19,539 nt of DNA from Alsobacter sp040380755 (GCA_040380755.1 JBEIIL010000067.1:1-19539), one strand, 5' to 3'; numbered from the stretch's first letter, positions 1-8,183 are shown. Program-made: numbers and translations. The notes: generated by a model from the letters alone, not told the origin.

Positions 1-100
1 GACGTCGCATGGCCGCCACGGCGTTGCCGCCCTGATCCTCGGCAGCCAGATCACCAAGGTGCTCAGCCACTCGCGGATTGAGGTGGTCGTCTACCGCTGA
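1..100 (+). CDS. Universal stress protein (UspA family), C-terminal fragment
   Basis: Only the last 32 codons are in the window; the reading frame is open from base 2 and ends at TGA 98-100. The residues read TSHGRHGVAALILGSQITKV followed by LSHSRIEVVVYR. This matches the conserved end of the UspA fold: the G-x-H/R-G-R-x-G nucleotide-loop signature, then LGS, then V-L-x-x-S, then a final beta strand that normally reads PVLVV. Family members bind ATP or dimerise and act in stress tolerance in the cytoplasm. The last 10 bases overlap the 3' end of the convergent heme A synthase gene. The call rests on the C-terminal signature only, so domain number and exact subfamily cannot be given. Confidence 0.75.
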   Translation, partial: TSHGRHGVAALILGSQITKVLSHSRIEVVVYR

Positions 101-1161
101 GCGGGCACGCCGGCCAACAGGCGCCAGTGCACAACGGCCATGGCCAGAACCACCATCGCCAGGCCCTGATGGGCAAGTCCGAGGCCAAGCGGCACCTGCC
201 AGAGCAGCGTCGCCACGCCGACGGCCGCCTGTGCCAGCACCAGCAGGGCGACCACGCCGGCCCGCCGCCTGGCGCCGCCGGCGGGCGTGCGCCAGACCTG
301 CAGCAGGGCAAGGGCCAGCAGCAGATAGGCTGCCATGCGGTGGTTAAACTGCACGGTCAGCGGGTTGTCGACGAGGTTCTCGTACCAGGGCTCGACGATG
401 ACCAGGCCGTCCAGCGGCGGGATGAGGCGGCCGTCCATCAGCGGCCAGGTGTTGTAGGTGAGACCGGCCTTCGATCCTGCAACGAGCGCTCCGAGCGCGA
501 TCTGCAGAAGGACTGCCGCCACCACGGCGAACGCCACGCGCCGCACCGCGACCGGCGCGGGCGCGACCGCCCGATCGCGCAGCGACACGATGAGCCCCAC
601 CAGCAGCGCGAGGATGACGCTGGCCGTGGTCAAGTGGAGCATCAGCTTCACCGGCGCGACGGCCGTCATGCCGTCGCGCAATCCCGACGCCACCATGATC
701 CAGCCGATGGCGCCCTGGAGGCCGCCAAGCAGACCGGCGGCGGCCACCCCCGCCAGCAGCCGGCCCTGCAGGGCCCCCAGGGCGAGGAACGTGACGAAGC
801 CCGCGGCGAACACGAGGCCGATTGTCCGACCGAACTGGCGGTGCGACCACTCCCACCAGTAGATCGTCTTGAAGGCGTCGAGGCTCATGCCCTTGTTGAC
901 GAGCTGGTACTGAGGAATCTGGCGGTACTTGTCGAACTCGGATTGCCAGGCCGCCTCCGACAGTGGTGGAACCGAGCCGGTCACGGGCCGCCACTCGGTG
1001 ATCGACAGGCCAGAGCCGGTCAGGCGGGTCGCTCCGCCGACCACCACCATGACGAGCACCATCGCTGCGAGGGCCCACAGCCACAGCCGCAACGCCCTGC
1101 GCCGGCCTGTCCCGATCCCTGTGCGGCTCTGGTCCTGGCTGTTGAGGATCGCCACCGACAT
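91..1161 (-). CDS. ctaA: Heme A synthase, COX15/CtaA type 2
   Basis: A 356-aa polytopic membrane protein that oxidises the C8 methyl of heme O to the formyl group of heme A, needed for aa3-type cytochrome c oxidase. About eight hydrophobic segments are visible, the first at residues 25-43. Family signatures are GGATRLTGSGLSITEW (about 42-57), EWSHRQFGR with Glu104 and His107, LMLHLTTAS, QFNHRMAAYLLL and LAHQGLAM; these supply the four conserved heme-ligand histidines and the proposed catalytic glutamate. The ATG start at 1161 is preceded by a good ribosome site (GGGAGGCGAGCA before ATG). Length is normal for alphaproteobacterial Cox15-like enzymes. It stands apart from other cox genes, and its 3' end overlaps the universal stress protein gene by 10 bp. 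High certainty. Confidence 0.95.
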   Translation of the reverse strand: MSVAILNSQDQSRTGIGTGRRRALRLWLWALAAMVLVMVVVGGATRLTGSGLSITEWRPVTGSVPPLSEAAWQSEFDKYRQIPQYQLVNKGMSLDAFKTIYWWEWSHRQFGRTIGLVFAAGFVTFLALGALQGRLLAGVAAAGLLGGLQGAIGWIMVASGLRDGMTAVAPVKLMLHLTTASVILALLVGLIVSLRDRAVAPAPVAVRRVAFAVVAAVLLQIALGALVAGSKAGLTYNTWPLMDGRLIPPLDGLVIVEPWYENLVDNPLTVQFNHRMAAYLLLALALLQVWRTPAGGARRRAGVVALLVLAQAAVGVATLLWQVPLGLGLAHQGLAMVVLAMAVVHWRLLAGVPAQR

Positions 1162-1299
1162 TGCTCGCCTCCCGGCGGGTTACCCGCCTCCTGCGTCATC
1201 CGGCCGGGCTTGCCCGGCGTCGTGCGGCGACACATAGTCCCGGCCGCCTCGCCCCTGCAACCGCCGCGACGCCGCAGGATGGCCGCTTCCGGAGACACA
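1162..1299. promoter_or_regulatory. Divergent promoter region with two GC-rich dyads
   Basis: This 138-bp gap lies between the divergent ctaA and DUF2842 genes and must carry both promoters. Two inverted repeats are visible: GGCGGGT/ACCCGCC at 1174-1188, directly 5' of the ctaA ribosome-binding site on the minus strand, and GCCGGGC-TT-GCCCGGC at 1203-1218. The first could fold in the ctaA leader next to the Shine-Dalgarno sequence. No convincing -35/-10 pair was recognised. Confidence 0.4.
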
Positions 1300-1512
1300 A
1301 TGCCCCGCCGCCTTCGCAAACTTGTCGGCACGGTCGTGATGCTAGCCTTCGTGATCGTCTACGCGCTGCTGGCCATGACGCTTGCCCAAACCCCCTGGCT
1401 GCAACAGGCGGGAAAGCTGGTGCAAGGCATCTTCTACCTGGTGGCCGGGCTCGGCTGGGTCCTGCCGCTTATGCCGCTGATCCGCTGGATGGAACGCCCC
1501 GATCCGGCCTGA
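1300..1512 (+). CDS. DUF2842 family small membrane protein
   Basis: A 70-aa protein with a basic N-terminus (MPRRLRKLVG) and two hydrophobic helices, about residues 10-29 and 41-61, separated by a short polar loop (QTPWLQQAGK). The GLGWVLPLMPLIRWM ending fits DUF2842 (PF11003), a family of unknown function found mainly in Alphaproteobacteria. The start is set at the ATG at 1300 because GGAG lies at suitable spacing upstream. An in-frame ATG at 1279 would add seven residues but has poor Shine-Dalgarno spacing. The gene is divergent from ctaA and ends 12 bp before the convergent deacetylase gene. No function is assigned. Confidence 0.8.
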   Translation: MPRRLRKLVGTVVMLAFVIVYALLAMTLAQTPWLQQAGKLVQGIFYLVAGLGWVLPLMPLIRWMERPDPA

Positions 1513-1524
1513 CCAACAGCAGCG

Positions 1525-2622
1525 TCAGGCGGCTGCGACAGTGCGGCCACCGTTCCACAACCAGAATGGCAGCCCGCTGAGCAGGACGTCGAACTGCGCC
1601 GGATCCTGGAAATGACCGTTGAGGGAGACCCGTGGCAAGGCCGTCAGCCGCTGGCCATGGACCGGAAACAGCATGCCGGGGCGGGTTGTCACCGCCGCCT
1701 CGAAGCCGAGCTCCGCCGCCATTGCGTACTCCCTCGGGCCGGCCGAGCCGGGATCCCCGACCGGGTAGGCGAAATGCCGGACCTGTACGCCAAGCCGCCC
1801 GGCGATAACATCGCGCGACTGCGCCATCTCGGTGCGCACGATGGCCGCGTCGTGCTTGGCCAGCATGGGGTGCGTCATCGTGTGCGCGCCGATCGACACC
1901 AGCGGATCGGCGGCCAGCCGCGCCAGGCCAGCCCAGTCGAGGCACAACTGAGCCACGGTGGCCTGTGTGTCGACACCGGCCCGGGCCGCCAGCACGGCGA
2001 TGGTGGACCGCAGACGCTCCTCCGATCCGCTCCGGAGCGACCAGTAAATTCGCTCGAAGGTGGCGCGGCGCTGCGCATCATCCGCGCAGGCCAGACGCTC
2101 CTCGCCGGCGCCGAGATCGACGACCACCTCGGGGCTCGCCGCAATCGCGTGCTCGAGGTCGAGCCACCACAGCGTCGAGCTTCGCTCTGCGAACCCCGGC
2201 GTCACGAACACCGTGGCGGGCACGCCGTGGCGGCGCAGCACCGGCAGCGCATGCTCGAGATTGTCCGCGTACCCATCGTCGAAGGTCACGGCCAGCAGTG
2301 GCGGGCTGTCGCCGCCCGTTTTCACATGCGCCACGACTTGGTCGAGGGCAACAAAGCGGAAGCCCAGCGCCACCGCGCGGGCCAACGCGGTGTCGAGAAA
2401 CTGCGGTGTCACCTCGAGCAGACGATTGGGCGCAAATCCGCCATGGCCGAACGGTCGCACATGGTGCAGCATCAGGATGGCGCCAAGGCCGCGCAGCCGT
2501 GATGCCGCGAGCCGATGGAGGCCCGACGCGGCGATGCCGGCGAAGGCCAGCCTGAACAGGTCGTGCTTGAGGGCCAGGATCGTGCATCCATCTTCGGGCT
2601 GACAAGACGACGTTAAAGTCAT
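1525..2622 (-). CDS. Polysaccharide deacetylase, NodB domain (HfsH-like)
   Basis: A 365-aa carbohydrate esterase family 4 type enzyme expected to remove N-acetyl groups from amino sugars in the locus's polysaccharide. After a moderately hydrophobic N-terminal part ending in LMLHHVRP, the NodB motifs occur in order: TFDD at 113-116 (catalytic base and metal Asp), HTMTH at 247-251 (metal histidines), FAYP at 294-297, and LPRVSLNG near 329. The catalytic set therefore looks intact. No cleavable signal peptide is evident, which fits a cytoplasmic enzyme such as Caulobacter HfsH. The ATG at 2622 is chosen because upstream codons look non-coding; the frame stays open to a possible start at 2712, which would overlap the divergent gene. 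The Shine-Dalgarno sequence is weak. Confidence 0.85.
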   Translation of the reverse strand: MTLTSSCQPEDGCTILALKHDLFRLAFAGIAASGLHRLAASRLRGLGAILMLHHVRPFGHGGFAPNRLLEVTPQFLDTALARAVALGFRFVALDQVVAHVKTGGDSPPLLAVTFDDGYADNLEHALPVLRRHGVPATVFVTPGFAERSSTLWWLDLEHAIAASPEVVVDLGAGEERLACADDAQRRATFERIYWSLRSGSEERLRSTIAVLAARAGVDTQATVAQLCLDWAGLARLAADPLVSIGAHTMTHPMLAKHDAAIVRTEMAQSRDVIAGRLGVQVRHFAYPVGDPGSAGPREYAMAAELGFEAAVTTRPGMLFPVHGQRLTALPRVSLNGHFQDPAQFDVLLSGLPFWLWNGGRTVAAA

Positions 2623-2683
2623 TCGGGTTAAGCTTGCGATACCGGCGTAACCCGCCGGGCGACAGGTGCCCGAACAGGTTGCG
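2623..2683. promoter_or_regulatory. Divergent promoter gap between deacetylase and acyltransferase
   Basis: A 61-bp gap, AT-rich on its left side. A CGTTAA (2611-2616, just inside the deacetylase start) and a GGTTAAG (2626-2632) lie close together. The right side holds an inverted repeat CCGGCG-N5-CGCCGG (2642-2658). Its size means that both promoters must be compact or that one transcript is leaderless. Confidence 0.35.
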
Positions 2684-3865
2684 ATGACCTCCGCTGCCGA
2701 CACTCCTCGCAAGGCCGCGCTGCGGCTTGACGTGCACCGCGACCTTTCGGCGGTCGAGATGGCGTGGCGGTCGTTCGAGCGGGAGTCCGTGCACAGCCCC
2801 TACCAGCGCTTCGACTGGGTGGCCGCCTGGTTCGCTGCACGCCGACCCGGCGACCGCGGCGAGCCGGCCATCGTCGCCGTGTCCGACCCGGCCGGCACGC
2901 TGCAAGCCCTCCTGCCACTCGAACTCGACCGCAGCGGGCTGCTGCGGCTCGCCCGCTTTGCCGGCGGCAAGCACGCCAACACCCAGATGGGCCTGTACCG
3001 CGCCGACTTTGCCGCGGCACTCGCCCCGCAACAGGCTCGTGACCTGCTTGTCGACGCCGGCCGGGCACTGGGCGGCATCGACCTGTTTGTCCTGATCAAC
3101 CAGCCGCGCGACTGTAACGGCATCGCCAACCCGCTCGCCGCGCTGCCAGGATCGCGCGAGGCGAGCCCGGCCTTCGCGGTCGATCTCGACCCTGATGCGG
3201 ATGCGCTCGACAGGCGCCTCATCGGGCGTGAAAGCCGCAAGAAGCTGACGAAGAAGCGGCGTTGGCTCGAGGAGTTCGGGCCGGTCGTGCTGCGCCGGGC
3301 GGAGACGGAGGCCGAGGCCGAGACGGTGCTCGACGCCTTCTTCCGCCAGAAGGCCAAGCGGCTCGATGCGCTCGGCATCGCCAACCCCTTCGCCCTGCCC
3401 CGCACCCAGCGATTTCTGCGCGAGGCGGCGCGCTCCGGACTGGCCCGCGGAACGCCCGCTTTGGAAATCTGGGCACTGTGGGCAGGCGACCGCGTCGCCG
3501 CGGCGTTTGGTGGCTGCTCCGACGCCCATCGTCTGTCGGGGACCTTCATCAGCTTCGAGCCGGACCCCGTGATGATGCGGTCCAGCCCTGGCGAACTGCT
3601 GGTGCGTGATCTCGTGCGCGCCTCATGCCAGCGTGGCTTGGCAAGCTTCGACCTCGGGATCGGAGACGAGGGCTACAAGCGCCACTACTGCCCGCAGGTC
3701 GAGCCGCGAGTCGAGACGGTTCTCGCCGTGACCCCTGCGGGACAGACCGCGCTGCCCGTTCTCGACGGAATTCGCGGGCTCAAGAACTACGTCAAGACAG
3801 ACCAGCGCCTGCTGCGGCTGGCACGGCGTGTCACCTGGCATCTGGGACCACGGACCCGCGCCTGA
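2684..3865 (+). CDS. GNAT-family acyltransferase, CelD/BcsL type (HfsK-like)
   Basis: A 393-aa protein with the Acetyltransf_6 (PF13480) architecture. The GNAT domain lies roughly at residues 176-320, beginning at the basic segment SRKKLTKKRRWLEEFG. The hallmark near the end of the fold, FDLGIGDEGYKRHYC, is at 322-336. Family members transfer acyl groups to sugars or peptides; relatives are annotated as cellulose biosynthesis protein CelD, and Caulobacter HfsK modifies the holdfast polysaccharide. ATG 2684 is preferred because AGG lies upstream; a GTG at 2666 would add six residues. The gene is divergent from the deacetylase, and its stop is 9 bp from the stop of the convergent Wzz gene. The substrate cannot be read from sequence. 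Confidence 0.82.
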   Translation: MTSAADTPRKAALRLDVHRDLSAVEMAWRSFERESVHSPYQRFDWVAAWFAARRPGDRGEPAIVAVSDPAGTLQALLPLELDRSGLLRLARFAGGKHANTQMGLYRADFAAALAPQQARDLLVDAGRALGGIDLFVLINQPRDCNGIANPLAALPGSREASPAFAVDLDPDADALDRRLIGRESRKKLTKKRRWLEEFGPVVLRRAETEAEAETVLDAFFRQKAKRLDALGIANPFALPRTQRFLREAARSGLARGTPALEIWALWAGDRVAAAFGGCSDAHRLSGTFISFEPDPVMMRSSPGELLVRDLVRASCQRGLASFDLGIGDEGYKRHYCPQVEPRVETVLAVTPAGQTALPVLDGIRGLKNYVKTDQRLLRLARRVTWHLGPRTRA

Positions 3866-3874
3866 CGGGACGGC

Positions 3875-6313
3875 TCAGGCTGCGGTCGCGGCAGCAAGGG
3901 TGATCGGTCCGCTGACCAGCACCGGAGCGGGCGTCGCCGCTCCCAGCGCATCCGCAGCCGCGTCGCTCGCATCCGGATCGCTGCCATCGTCGATCAGCAC
4001 CACCACATCGACCGACGGCGCGATGGACAAGCCAAGCGCCGATTCGCCCAGCGCCGGGCAGGCCAGCAGCACGAGGTCGTAGGTCTGTTCCAGCGCCACC
4101 AGAACCGGCGTCAGGTGCTCGGGGGTTCCGGCCAGCACGCCAGGGTCAAGATAGCCGCCCGACACCAGATGCAGCCGTGATCCAGGGTCGCGCTCGATCA
4201 CCTGCATAAACGAGGCTTCGCCCCGGATCAGTTCCCCCAGCCCGGCGCGGAGCCGCTCCCTCTCAGGATCCGCATCGACCTCGACCATGACGGCGCGCTG
4301 CGCCTTGGCCAGAACCCGACCGAGCGCGTAGCCGAACTCCGCACCCTGGAAAGGCTGCACTGCCGTGACCAGCACGCGCTGGCCCCGACCGGCTGGACCA
4401 AGTCCCTGCAACGCCTGCACCAGCGCGGCCAGGTCTGCGGCCCGCGGCACCTGCACGGCCCGAGATTGTACCTGCGCGTAGGCCGGATGACTGGCTGCAG
4501 CCGCCGGCATGGGCTCGTCCGTCACGCCGGCAACAGCGCGGCTATCGGCCAAAGGCCTGGCCTGCTGGACGCTCGCCGACGCCATGGCGGCTACGCGGAC
4601 GGCGCCCTGCACGGGGTCGGACGCCATGGCATCGGACGCAAAGGTCGGGGCAGAAACGGCATCGGCTTCGACGGGCCCGAAGGCGGTAGCAGGCTGCCAT
4701 GACGGGTGAGCCGCCGCCGTCCCGGCATCAGCCGCCAGCGGAGCAGCCGCCCACTGCGGCACCGGGTCCCGAGGCTGCAACACCGCCGAAGCCCGACTGG
4801 GTGTCGGCGCGCTGTCCGGCATGTCGGATTCGTCGCGGATCGCGCCAGGGTCCCGCGGTCCACCGGCGACCGTGGGGCTCGCCCCAACGGTCGGCGCTGC
4901 CGCCACCGGAAGGGCGACCGCAACATAGGCCCGGCCGGACAGGAGCTCGCGCGATATCACGATGGTGATGGCAAGGAACAAGGTCGCCAGCGTGGAGATG
5001 AGGATGATGGGCAGCTTCTTCGGGAACGACGGCGTTGTCGGCGCATCGGCGCGCGACACGATTCGAGCATCAGGCGGAATCGCGTTCTTGGCGTCGCGGG
5101 CCATGGCCTCGCGATAGCGCGTCAGCATCGCCTCAAGCTGCTCGCGCTGAGTCTTGGCCTCGCGCTCCAGCCCCCGCAACTCGACCTCGCTCTCGCTGGC
5201 AGTGGTCGACTGCCGCTTGATCGTGTCCAGCGTCGACAGCAGGCTCTCAACCCGCGACCCGGCGATCCGCGAATCGTTTTCCAGTGTCCGCACCGCCTTT
5301 TCGGCGGCCATGCGGATCTGGCCTTCGACGTCGGTAAGCTGTGCGACCAGCTCCTTGATGCGCGGATGTCCCGGAAGCAGCGACCGCGATTCCAGCGCCA
5401 GCTGAGCCTTGAGTGTCGTGCGCTCGCCTGCAAGCTTGCGCACGAGGTCGTTGTTGGCGACCTCCGAGATATCGAGCGTGCGGCCGGCGGCCAGCGCGTC
5501 GCGCAACAGGCGGGCCTTGGCCTGCGATTCGGCCTGGGCGGAGCGCGCAGTCCCCAGCTGGGTGTTGATGTCGGCAAGCTGCTGCTGCTGGATGGTGGTG
5601 TTGTTGGTGCCGAGCAGGATGCCGGTCCGGGCGCGGAACGCCTCAACCTTGGCCTCGGCGTCCAGAACCTTCTGGCGCAGCGGCTCGATGGTGTTCAAAA
5701 GCCAGGTCCCGGCCGCGCGGGCCGCCTGCTTTTTGGCATCTTCCTGCATCTCCAGGTAGATTTCGGCGATCGTATTTGCCCCGCGCGCCGCAAGCTGCGG
5801 GTCACCGGACGTGAATTCGATCGCCAGGACGCGCGACTGACCCGCCGGGTAGGCCATCACGCGCTCGGAGAACTTGTCGAGCACGCGGTCAGCATCCGTG
5901 TCGCGAATGACGCCGAGGAAGGCCAGAATCTGCCGCGCCATGCCGCTGACGCCGGCATTGTCGTCGAATTCCGGATTGCCGCGCAGCTGCAGCCTGGCAA
6001 CCGCCTGCTTGGCGAGGTCGCGGGACATGACCAGCTGGACCTGACTGGCGACGTCGCGCTCGTCGGCAGGCAGTCCGATGTCAGCCGAGCCGTTGGGGCG
6101 GGTGTAGTAGCTGTCGCCAGGGGCCAGCAGGATACGGCTGTCGGCCGTGTAGCGCGGCACAACTGCATTGACGAGGAAGCTGGAAACGGCAAGCGCGACA
6201 AGCGTCGGCAGCACGATCCACAACCCGTTGCGACGGATGGCCCGCCCCAACTGGCCGATGTCGAGTTCGCCGCCGCCAAAGTCGCCCATGTCGCGGGCAG
6301 AGCCGTGACGCAT
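3875..6313 (-). CDS. Wzz/GumC-type polysaccharide co-polymerase fused to a degenerate BY-kinase-like domain
   Basis: An 812-aa inner-membrane protein expected to control chain length and export with Wza and Wzy. In order: TM1 about 31-52; a Wzz periplasmic domain with long coiled-coil stretches about 200-410; the proline-rich motif SRADAPTTPSFPKK at 420-433; TM2 about 434-456; an Ala/Pro-rich linker about 465-625; and a Rossmann-like domain about 626-812. That last domain resembles bacterial tyrosine kinases (VLVTAV, VMVEVDAD as Walker A', YDLVLLACPAL in the Walker B position). However, the Walker A lysine-Ser/Thr is absent (QPFQGAEFG), the Walker B aspartate is missing, and there is no C-terminal tyrosine cluster, so it is probably not a kinase. 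It corresponds to HfsA plus HfsB in one chain. ATG 6313 is chosen; 6289 is an alternative start. Confidence 0.87.
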   Translation of the reverse strand: MRHGSARDMGDFGGGELDIGQLGRAIRRNGLWIVLPTLVALAVSSFLVNAVVPRYTADSRILLAPGDSYYTRPNGSADIGLPADERDVASQVQLVMSRDLAKQAVARLQLRGNPEFDDNAGVSGMARQILAFLGVIRDTDADRVLDKFSERVMAYPAGQSRVLAIEFTSGDPQLAARGANTIAEIYLEMQEDAKKQAARAAGTWLLNTIEPLRQKVLDAEAKVEAFRARTGILLGTNNTTIQQQQLADINTQLGTARSAQAESQAKARLLRDALAAGRTLDISEVANNDLVRKLAGERTTLKAQLALESRSLLPGHPRIKELVAQLTDVEGQIRMAAEKAVRTLENDSRIAGSRVESLLSTLDTIKRQSTTASESEVELRGLEREAKTQREQLEAMLTRYREAMARDAKNAIPPDARIVSRADAPTTPSFPKKLPIILISTLATLFLAITIVISRELLSGRAYVAVALPVAAAPTVGASPTVAGGPRDPGAIRDESDMPDSAPTPSRASAVLQPRDPVPQWAAAPLAADAGTAAAHPSWQPATAFGPVEADAVSAPTFASDAMASDPVQGAVRVAAMASASVQQARPLADSRAVAGVTDEPMPAAAASHPAYAQVQSRAVQVPRAADLAALVQALQGLGPAGRGQRVLVTAVQPFQGAEFGYALGRVLAKAQRAVMVEVDADPERERLRAGLGELIRGEASFMQVIERDPGSRLHLVSGGYLDPGVLAGTPEHLTPVLVALEQTYDLVLLACPALGESALGLSIAPSVDVVVLIDDGSDPDASDAAADALGAATPAPVLVSGPITLAAATAA

Positions 6314-6465
6314 GACTGTTCGCCGTCCCCATGCCGATAAGCCAATTGGAGCGTGGCAAGGTTTCAATAACGTTAAGCCGGCGTGACCGTCCGGGCGCCG
6401 GATTCGGGTTTTGTTAACCATGCCGTCCTAAAAGGAACGCCTCTGGTAACTGCGGTCGAAGGCTC
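6314..6465. promoter_or_regulatory. Shared divergent promoter region of wzz-like and export operon
   Basis: This 152-bp gap separates the minus-strand Wzz gene from the plus-strand export/glycosyltransferase run. It contains the 8-bp palindrome TAACGTTA (6368-6375, with CGTTAA at 6371-6376) and TTAACCAT (6414-6421). The latter equals the half-site form of the CtrA consensus and ends 44 bp before the export gene's ATG. Binding is inferred only. A purine-rich GAAGG precedes the ATG at 6466. Confidence 0.4.
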
Positions 6466-7023
6466 ATGTTGAGACGCCGATTCCTTGCCCTGTGCGGCGC
6501 TGCGGCCCTCTCGGGCTGCGCCTATCGGGACGGTCCGCCCCTTGACGTCGTGCAGGAGCCACAGGGCCCCTACACGCTCGCGGCGGGCGACCGGCTGCGG
6601 ATCATCGTGTTTGGCCAGGACAACCTCTCCAACAGCTATGCGGTCGATGGCGGCGGCCGCATCTCGATGCCGCTGATCGGCATCGTACATGCCGGCGGAC
6701 AGACGACAGCGCAGCTCGAACGCACGATCGAAGCCAGGCTTCGCAATGGCTTCCTGCGCGAACCGAAAGTTTCAGTGGAAGTTGAACAGTACCGTCCGTT
6801 CTTCATCCTCGGCGAGGTGACGACGGCAGGCCAGTTTCCGTTCGTCAACGGCATGACGGTGCAGACCGCCGTCGCCATTGCCGGCGGCTTTGCTCCCCGC
6901 GCCCTGCGCTCCCAGGCCGACATCACCCGCCAGGTCAATGGCGAGCTCATCACCGCAACCGTGCCGATCACCTTCCCGGTTCGCCCAGGCGATACGATCC
7001 TGGTGCGTGAACGCTGGTTCTAA
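6466..7023 (+). CDS. Wza/GumB-type polysaccharide export lipoprotein (HfsD-like)
   Basis: A 185-aa outer-membrane export protein. The N-terminus is a lipoprotein signal with lipobox LSGC, giving Cys18 as the predicted lipidated residue. It is preceded by RRRFLALCG, which also matches the RRxFL core of a twin-arginine signal. The Poly_export domain (PF02563) follows at about 32-110 (YTLAAGDRLRIIVFG, VDGGGRISMPLIG). An SLBB-type beta-grasp segment lies at about 112-150 (FFILGEVTTAGQFPFVNGMT), and the end is VRPGDTILVRERWF. It is much shorter than E. coli Wza and closer to GumB, lacking the long C-terminal part that forms Wza's outer-membrane helical barrel. It is the first gene of a tight plus-strand run; its stop overlaps the next start by one base (TAATG). 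Confidence 0.9.
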   Translation: MLRRRFLALCGAAALSGCAYRDGPPLDVVQEPQGPYTLAAGDRLRIIVFGQDNLSNSYAVDGGGRISMPLIGIVHAGGQTTAQLERTIEARLRNGFLREPKVSVEVEQYRPFFILGEVTTAGQFPFVNGMTVQTAVAIAGGFAPRALRSQADITRQVNGELITATVPITFPVRPGDTILVRERWF

Positions 7024-8183
7024 TGTCCGGCAAGGACGCTCCTGCTGCAGCGGTCCGGCGGTCCCTGCGAATCCTGCACGTGTTCCGCGCCCCCGGCGGC
7101 GGCCTGTTTCGTCACGTCATCGATCTCGCAGGCGCGCAGGCTGACGCCGGGCATGTTGTCGGAATCGTCTGCGATGCAGCTGGAGGCGAGCGTGCTGCCG
7201 CGGCGCTGGCCAGCCTCGAACCCCGCCTGCAGCTCGGGCTTGCGCGCTGGCCGATGCCACGCGAGCCAGGCCCTGGCGATGTGGTCGCGCTGGCCCGGTT
7301 CATCGCCCATCGGCGGCGAACGAGCCCCGACATCGTCCACGGACACGGCGCAAAGGGCGGCTTCTATGCCAGGCTGCCAGCCGTCCTTGGCATCCGCAGG
7401 GGTGCGGCGCGGCTCTATACGCCGCATGGCGGCAGCGCCCACTATGGCGCCGCGACCCTCGCGGGCCGCCTTTACGGCGCCATTGAACGCCTCCTGGTGC
7501 GCGGAACGGATGGCTTCATCTTCGAGAGCGCCTTCGCGCGCGACCGCTTCGCCACGTTGCTCGGTCGCCACGATCGACCCGTTCTTGTCGTCCACAACGG
7601 CCTTCGACCGGACGAGTTCGCGCCCGTCACGCCTATGGCGACCCCGGCGGACATCCTCTTCCTGGGGGAGATGCGCAGGCTGAAGGGGGTCGACGTCCTG
7701 GTCCAGGCCTTGGCCCTGCTGCGCGACAGGGGCGCCGAGCGCTCGGCCCTGCTTGTCGGAGCCGGTCCGGATGAGGCCGTCTTCCGGTCGCAGGTTGCTG
7801 AACTCGGCCTGCAGAACGTGACCTTCAGGCCGCCCATGCCGGCGCGCGAGGCCTTCGCCTGCGCCCGCGTGATGGCAGTCCCGTCCCGGGCCGAGTCGCT
7901 GCCCTATGTGATTCTCGAGGCCGCCGCCGCACGGGTGCCTCTGGTGGCGAGCGCCGTCGGCGGCATCCCGGAAATCATCCCTCCCGGCCTCGGCCGGCTC
8001 GTTCCCGCGGAAGACGCCGCGGCTCTGGCCGAGGCGCTGACGCAGTCGCTCGATGCGGCTCCGGCCGAGGCGGACGTCGCCGCGGCAGCCTTGGCCGCAA
8101 GGGTCCGCGAGCGTTTCTCGTTGGAAGCCATGACGGCGGGCATCGATGCGGCCTACCGGACCGCGTTGCAGCGCGCTGGTTAA
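7023..8183 (+). CDS. Glycosyltransferase, GT4 family
   Basis: A 386-aa GT-B fold enzyme that probably adds one sugar of the repeat unit to the lipid-linked precursor on the cytoplasmic face. The N-terminal domain shows ILHVFRAPGGGLFRHVIDLA (about 17-36) and a VHGHGAKGG donor/acceptor loop. The C-terminal domain shows ILFLGEMRRLKGVDVLVQA (about 211-229), VGAGPDE, and the family Glu-x7-Glu motif ESLPYVILE at 291-299, followed by PLVASAVGGIPEII. These are typical of GT4 (Glycos_transf_1, PF00534). The start ATG overlaps the upstream stop by one base with no separate Shine-Dalgarno sequence, which suggests translational coupling to the export lipoprotein. Sugar specificity cannot be determined. 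Confidence 0.9.
   Translation: MSGKDAPAAAVRRSLRILHVFRAPGGGLFRHVIDLAGAQADAGHVVGIVCDAAGGERAAAALASLEPRLQLGLARWPMPREPGPGDVVALARFIAHRRRTSPDIVHGHGAKGGFYARLPAVLGIRRGAARLYTPHGGSAHYGAATLAGRLYGAIERLLVRGTDGFIFESAFARDRFATLLGRHDRPVLVVHNGLRPDEFAPVTPMATPADILFLGEMRRLKGVDVLVQALALLRDRGAERSALLVGAGPDEAVFRSQVAELGLQNVTFRPPMPAREAFACARVMAVPSRAESLPYVILEAAAARVPLVASAVGGIPEIIPPGLGRLVPAEDAAALAEALTQSLDAAPAEADVAAAALAARVRERFSLEAMTAGIDAAYRTALQRAG

Noticed and set aside
127..1512. A 461-codon plus-strand frame opposite ctaA
   Set aside because: Only its last 70 codons (from 1300) are protein-like; these form the DUF2842 gene. The rest is the complement of ctaA.
2613..2631. TTAA pair as a full CtrA site
   Set aside because: The spacer between the two TTAA elements is 11 bases, not the 7 of the consensus.
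2647..2659. The 13-mer GTAACCCGCCGGG shared with the ctaA leader (minus strand 1171-1183)
   Set aside because: With this base composition a few repeated 13-mers are expected by chance in 19.5 kb, and the two copies serve unrelated genes.
4706..6340. A 544-codon plus-strand frame opposite the Wzz-like gene
   Set aside because: Arg/Gln/Gly-rich with no motif. The minus-strand gene has clear Wzz and Rossmann features.
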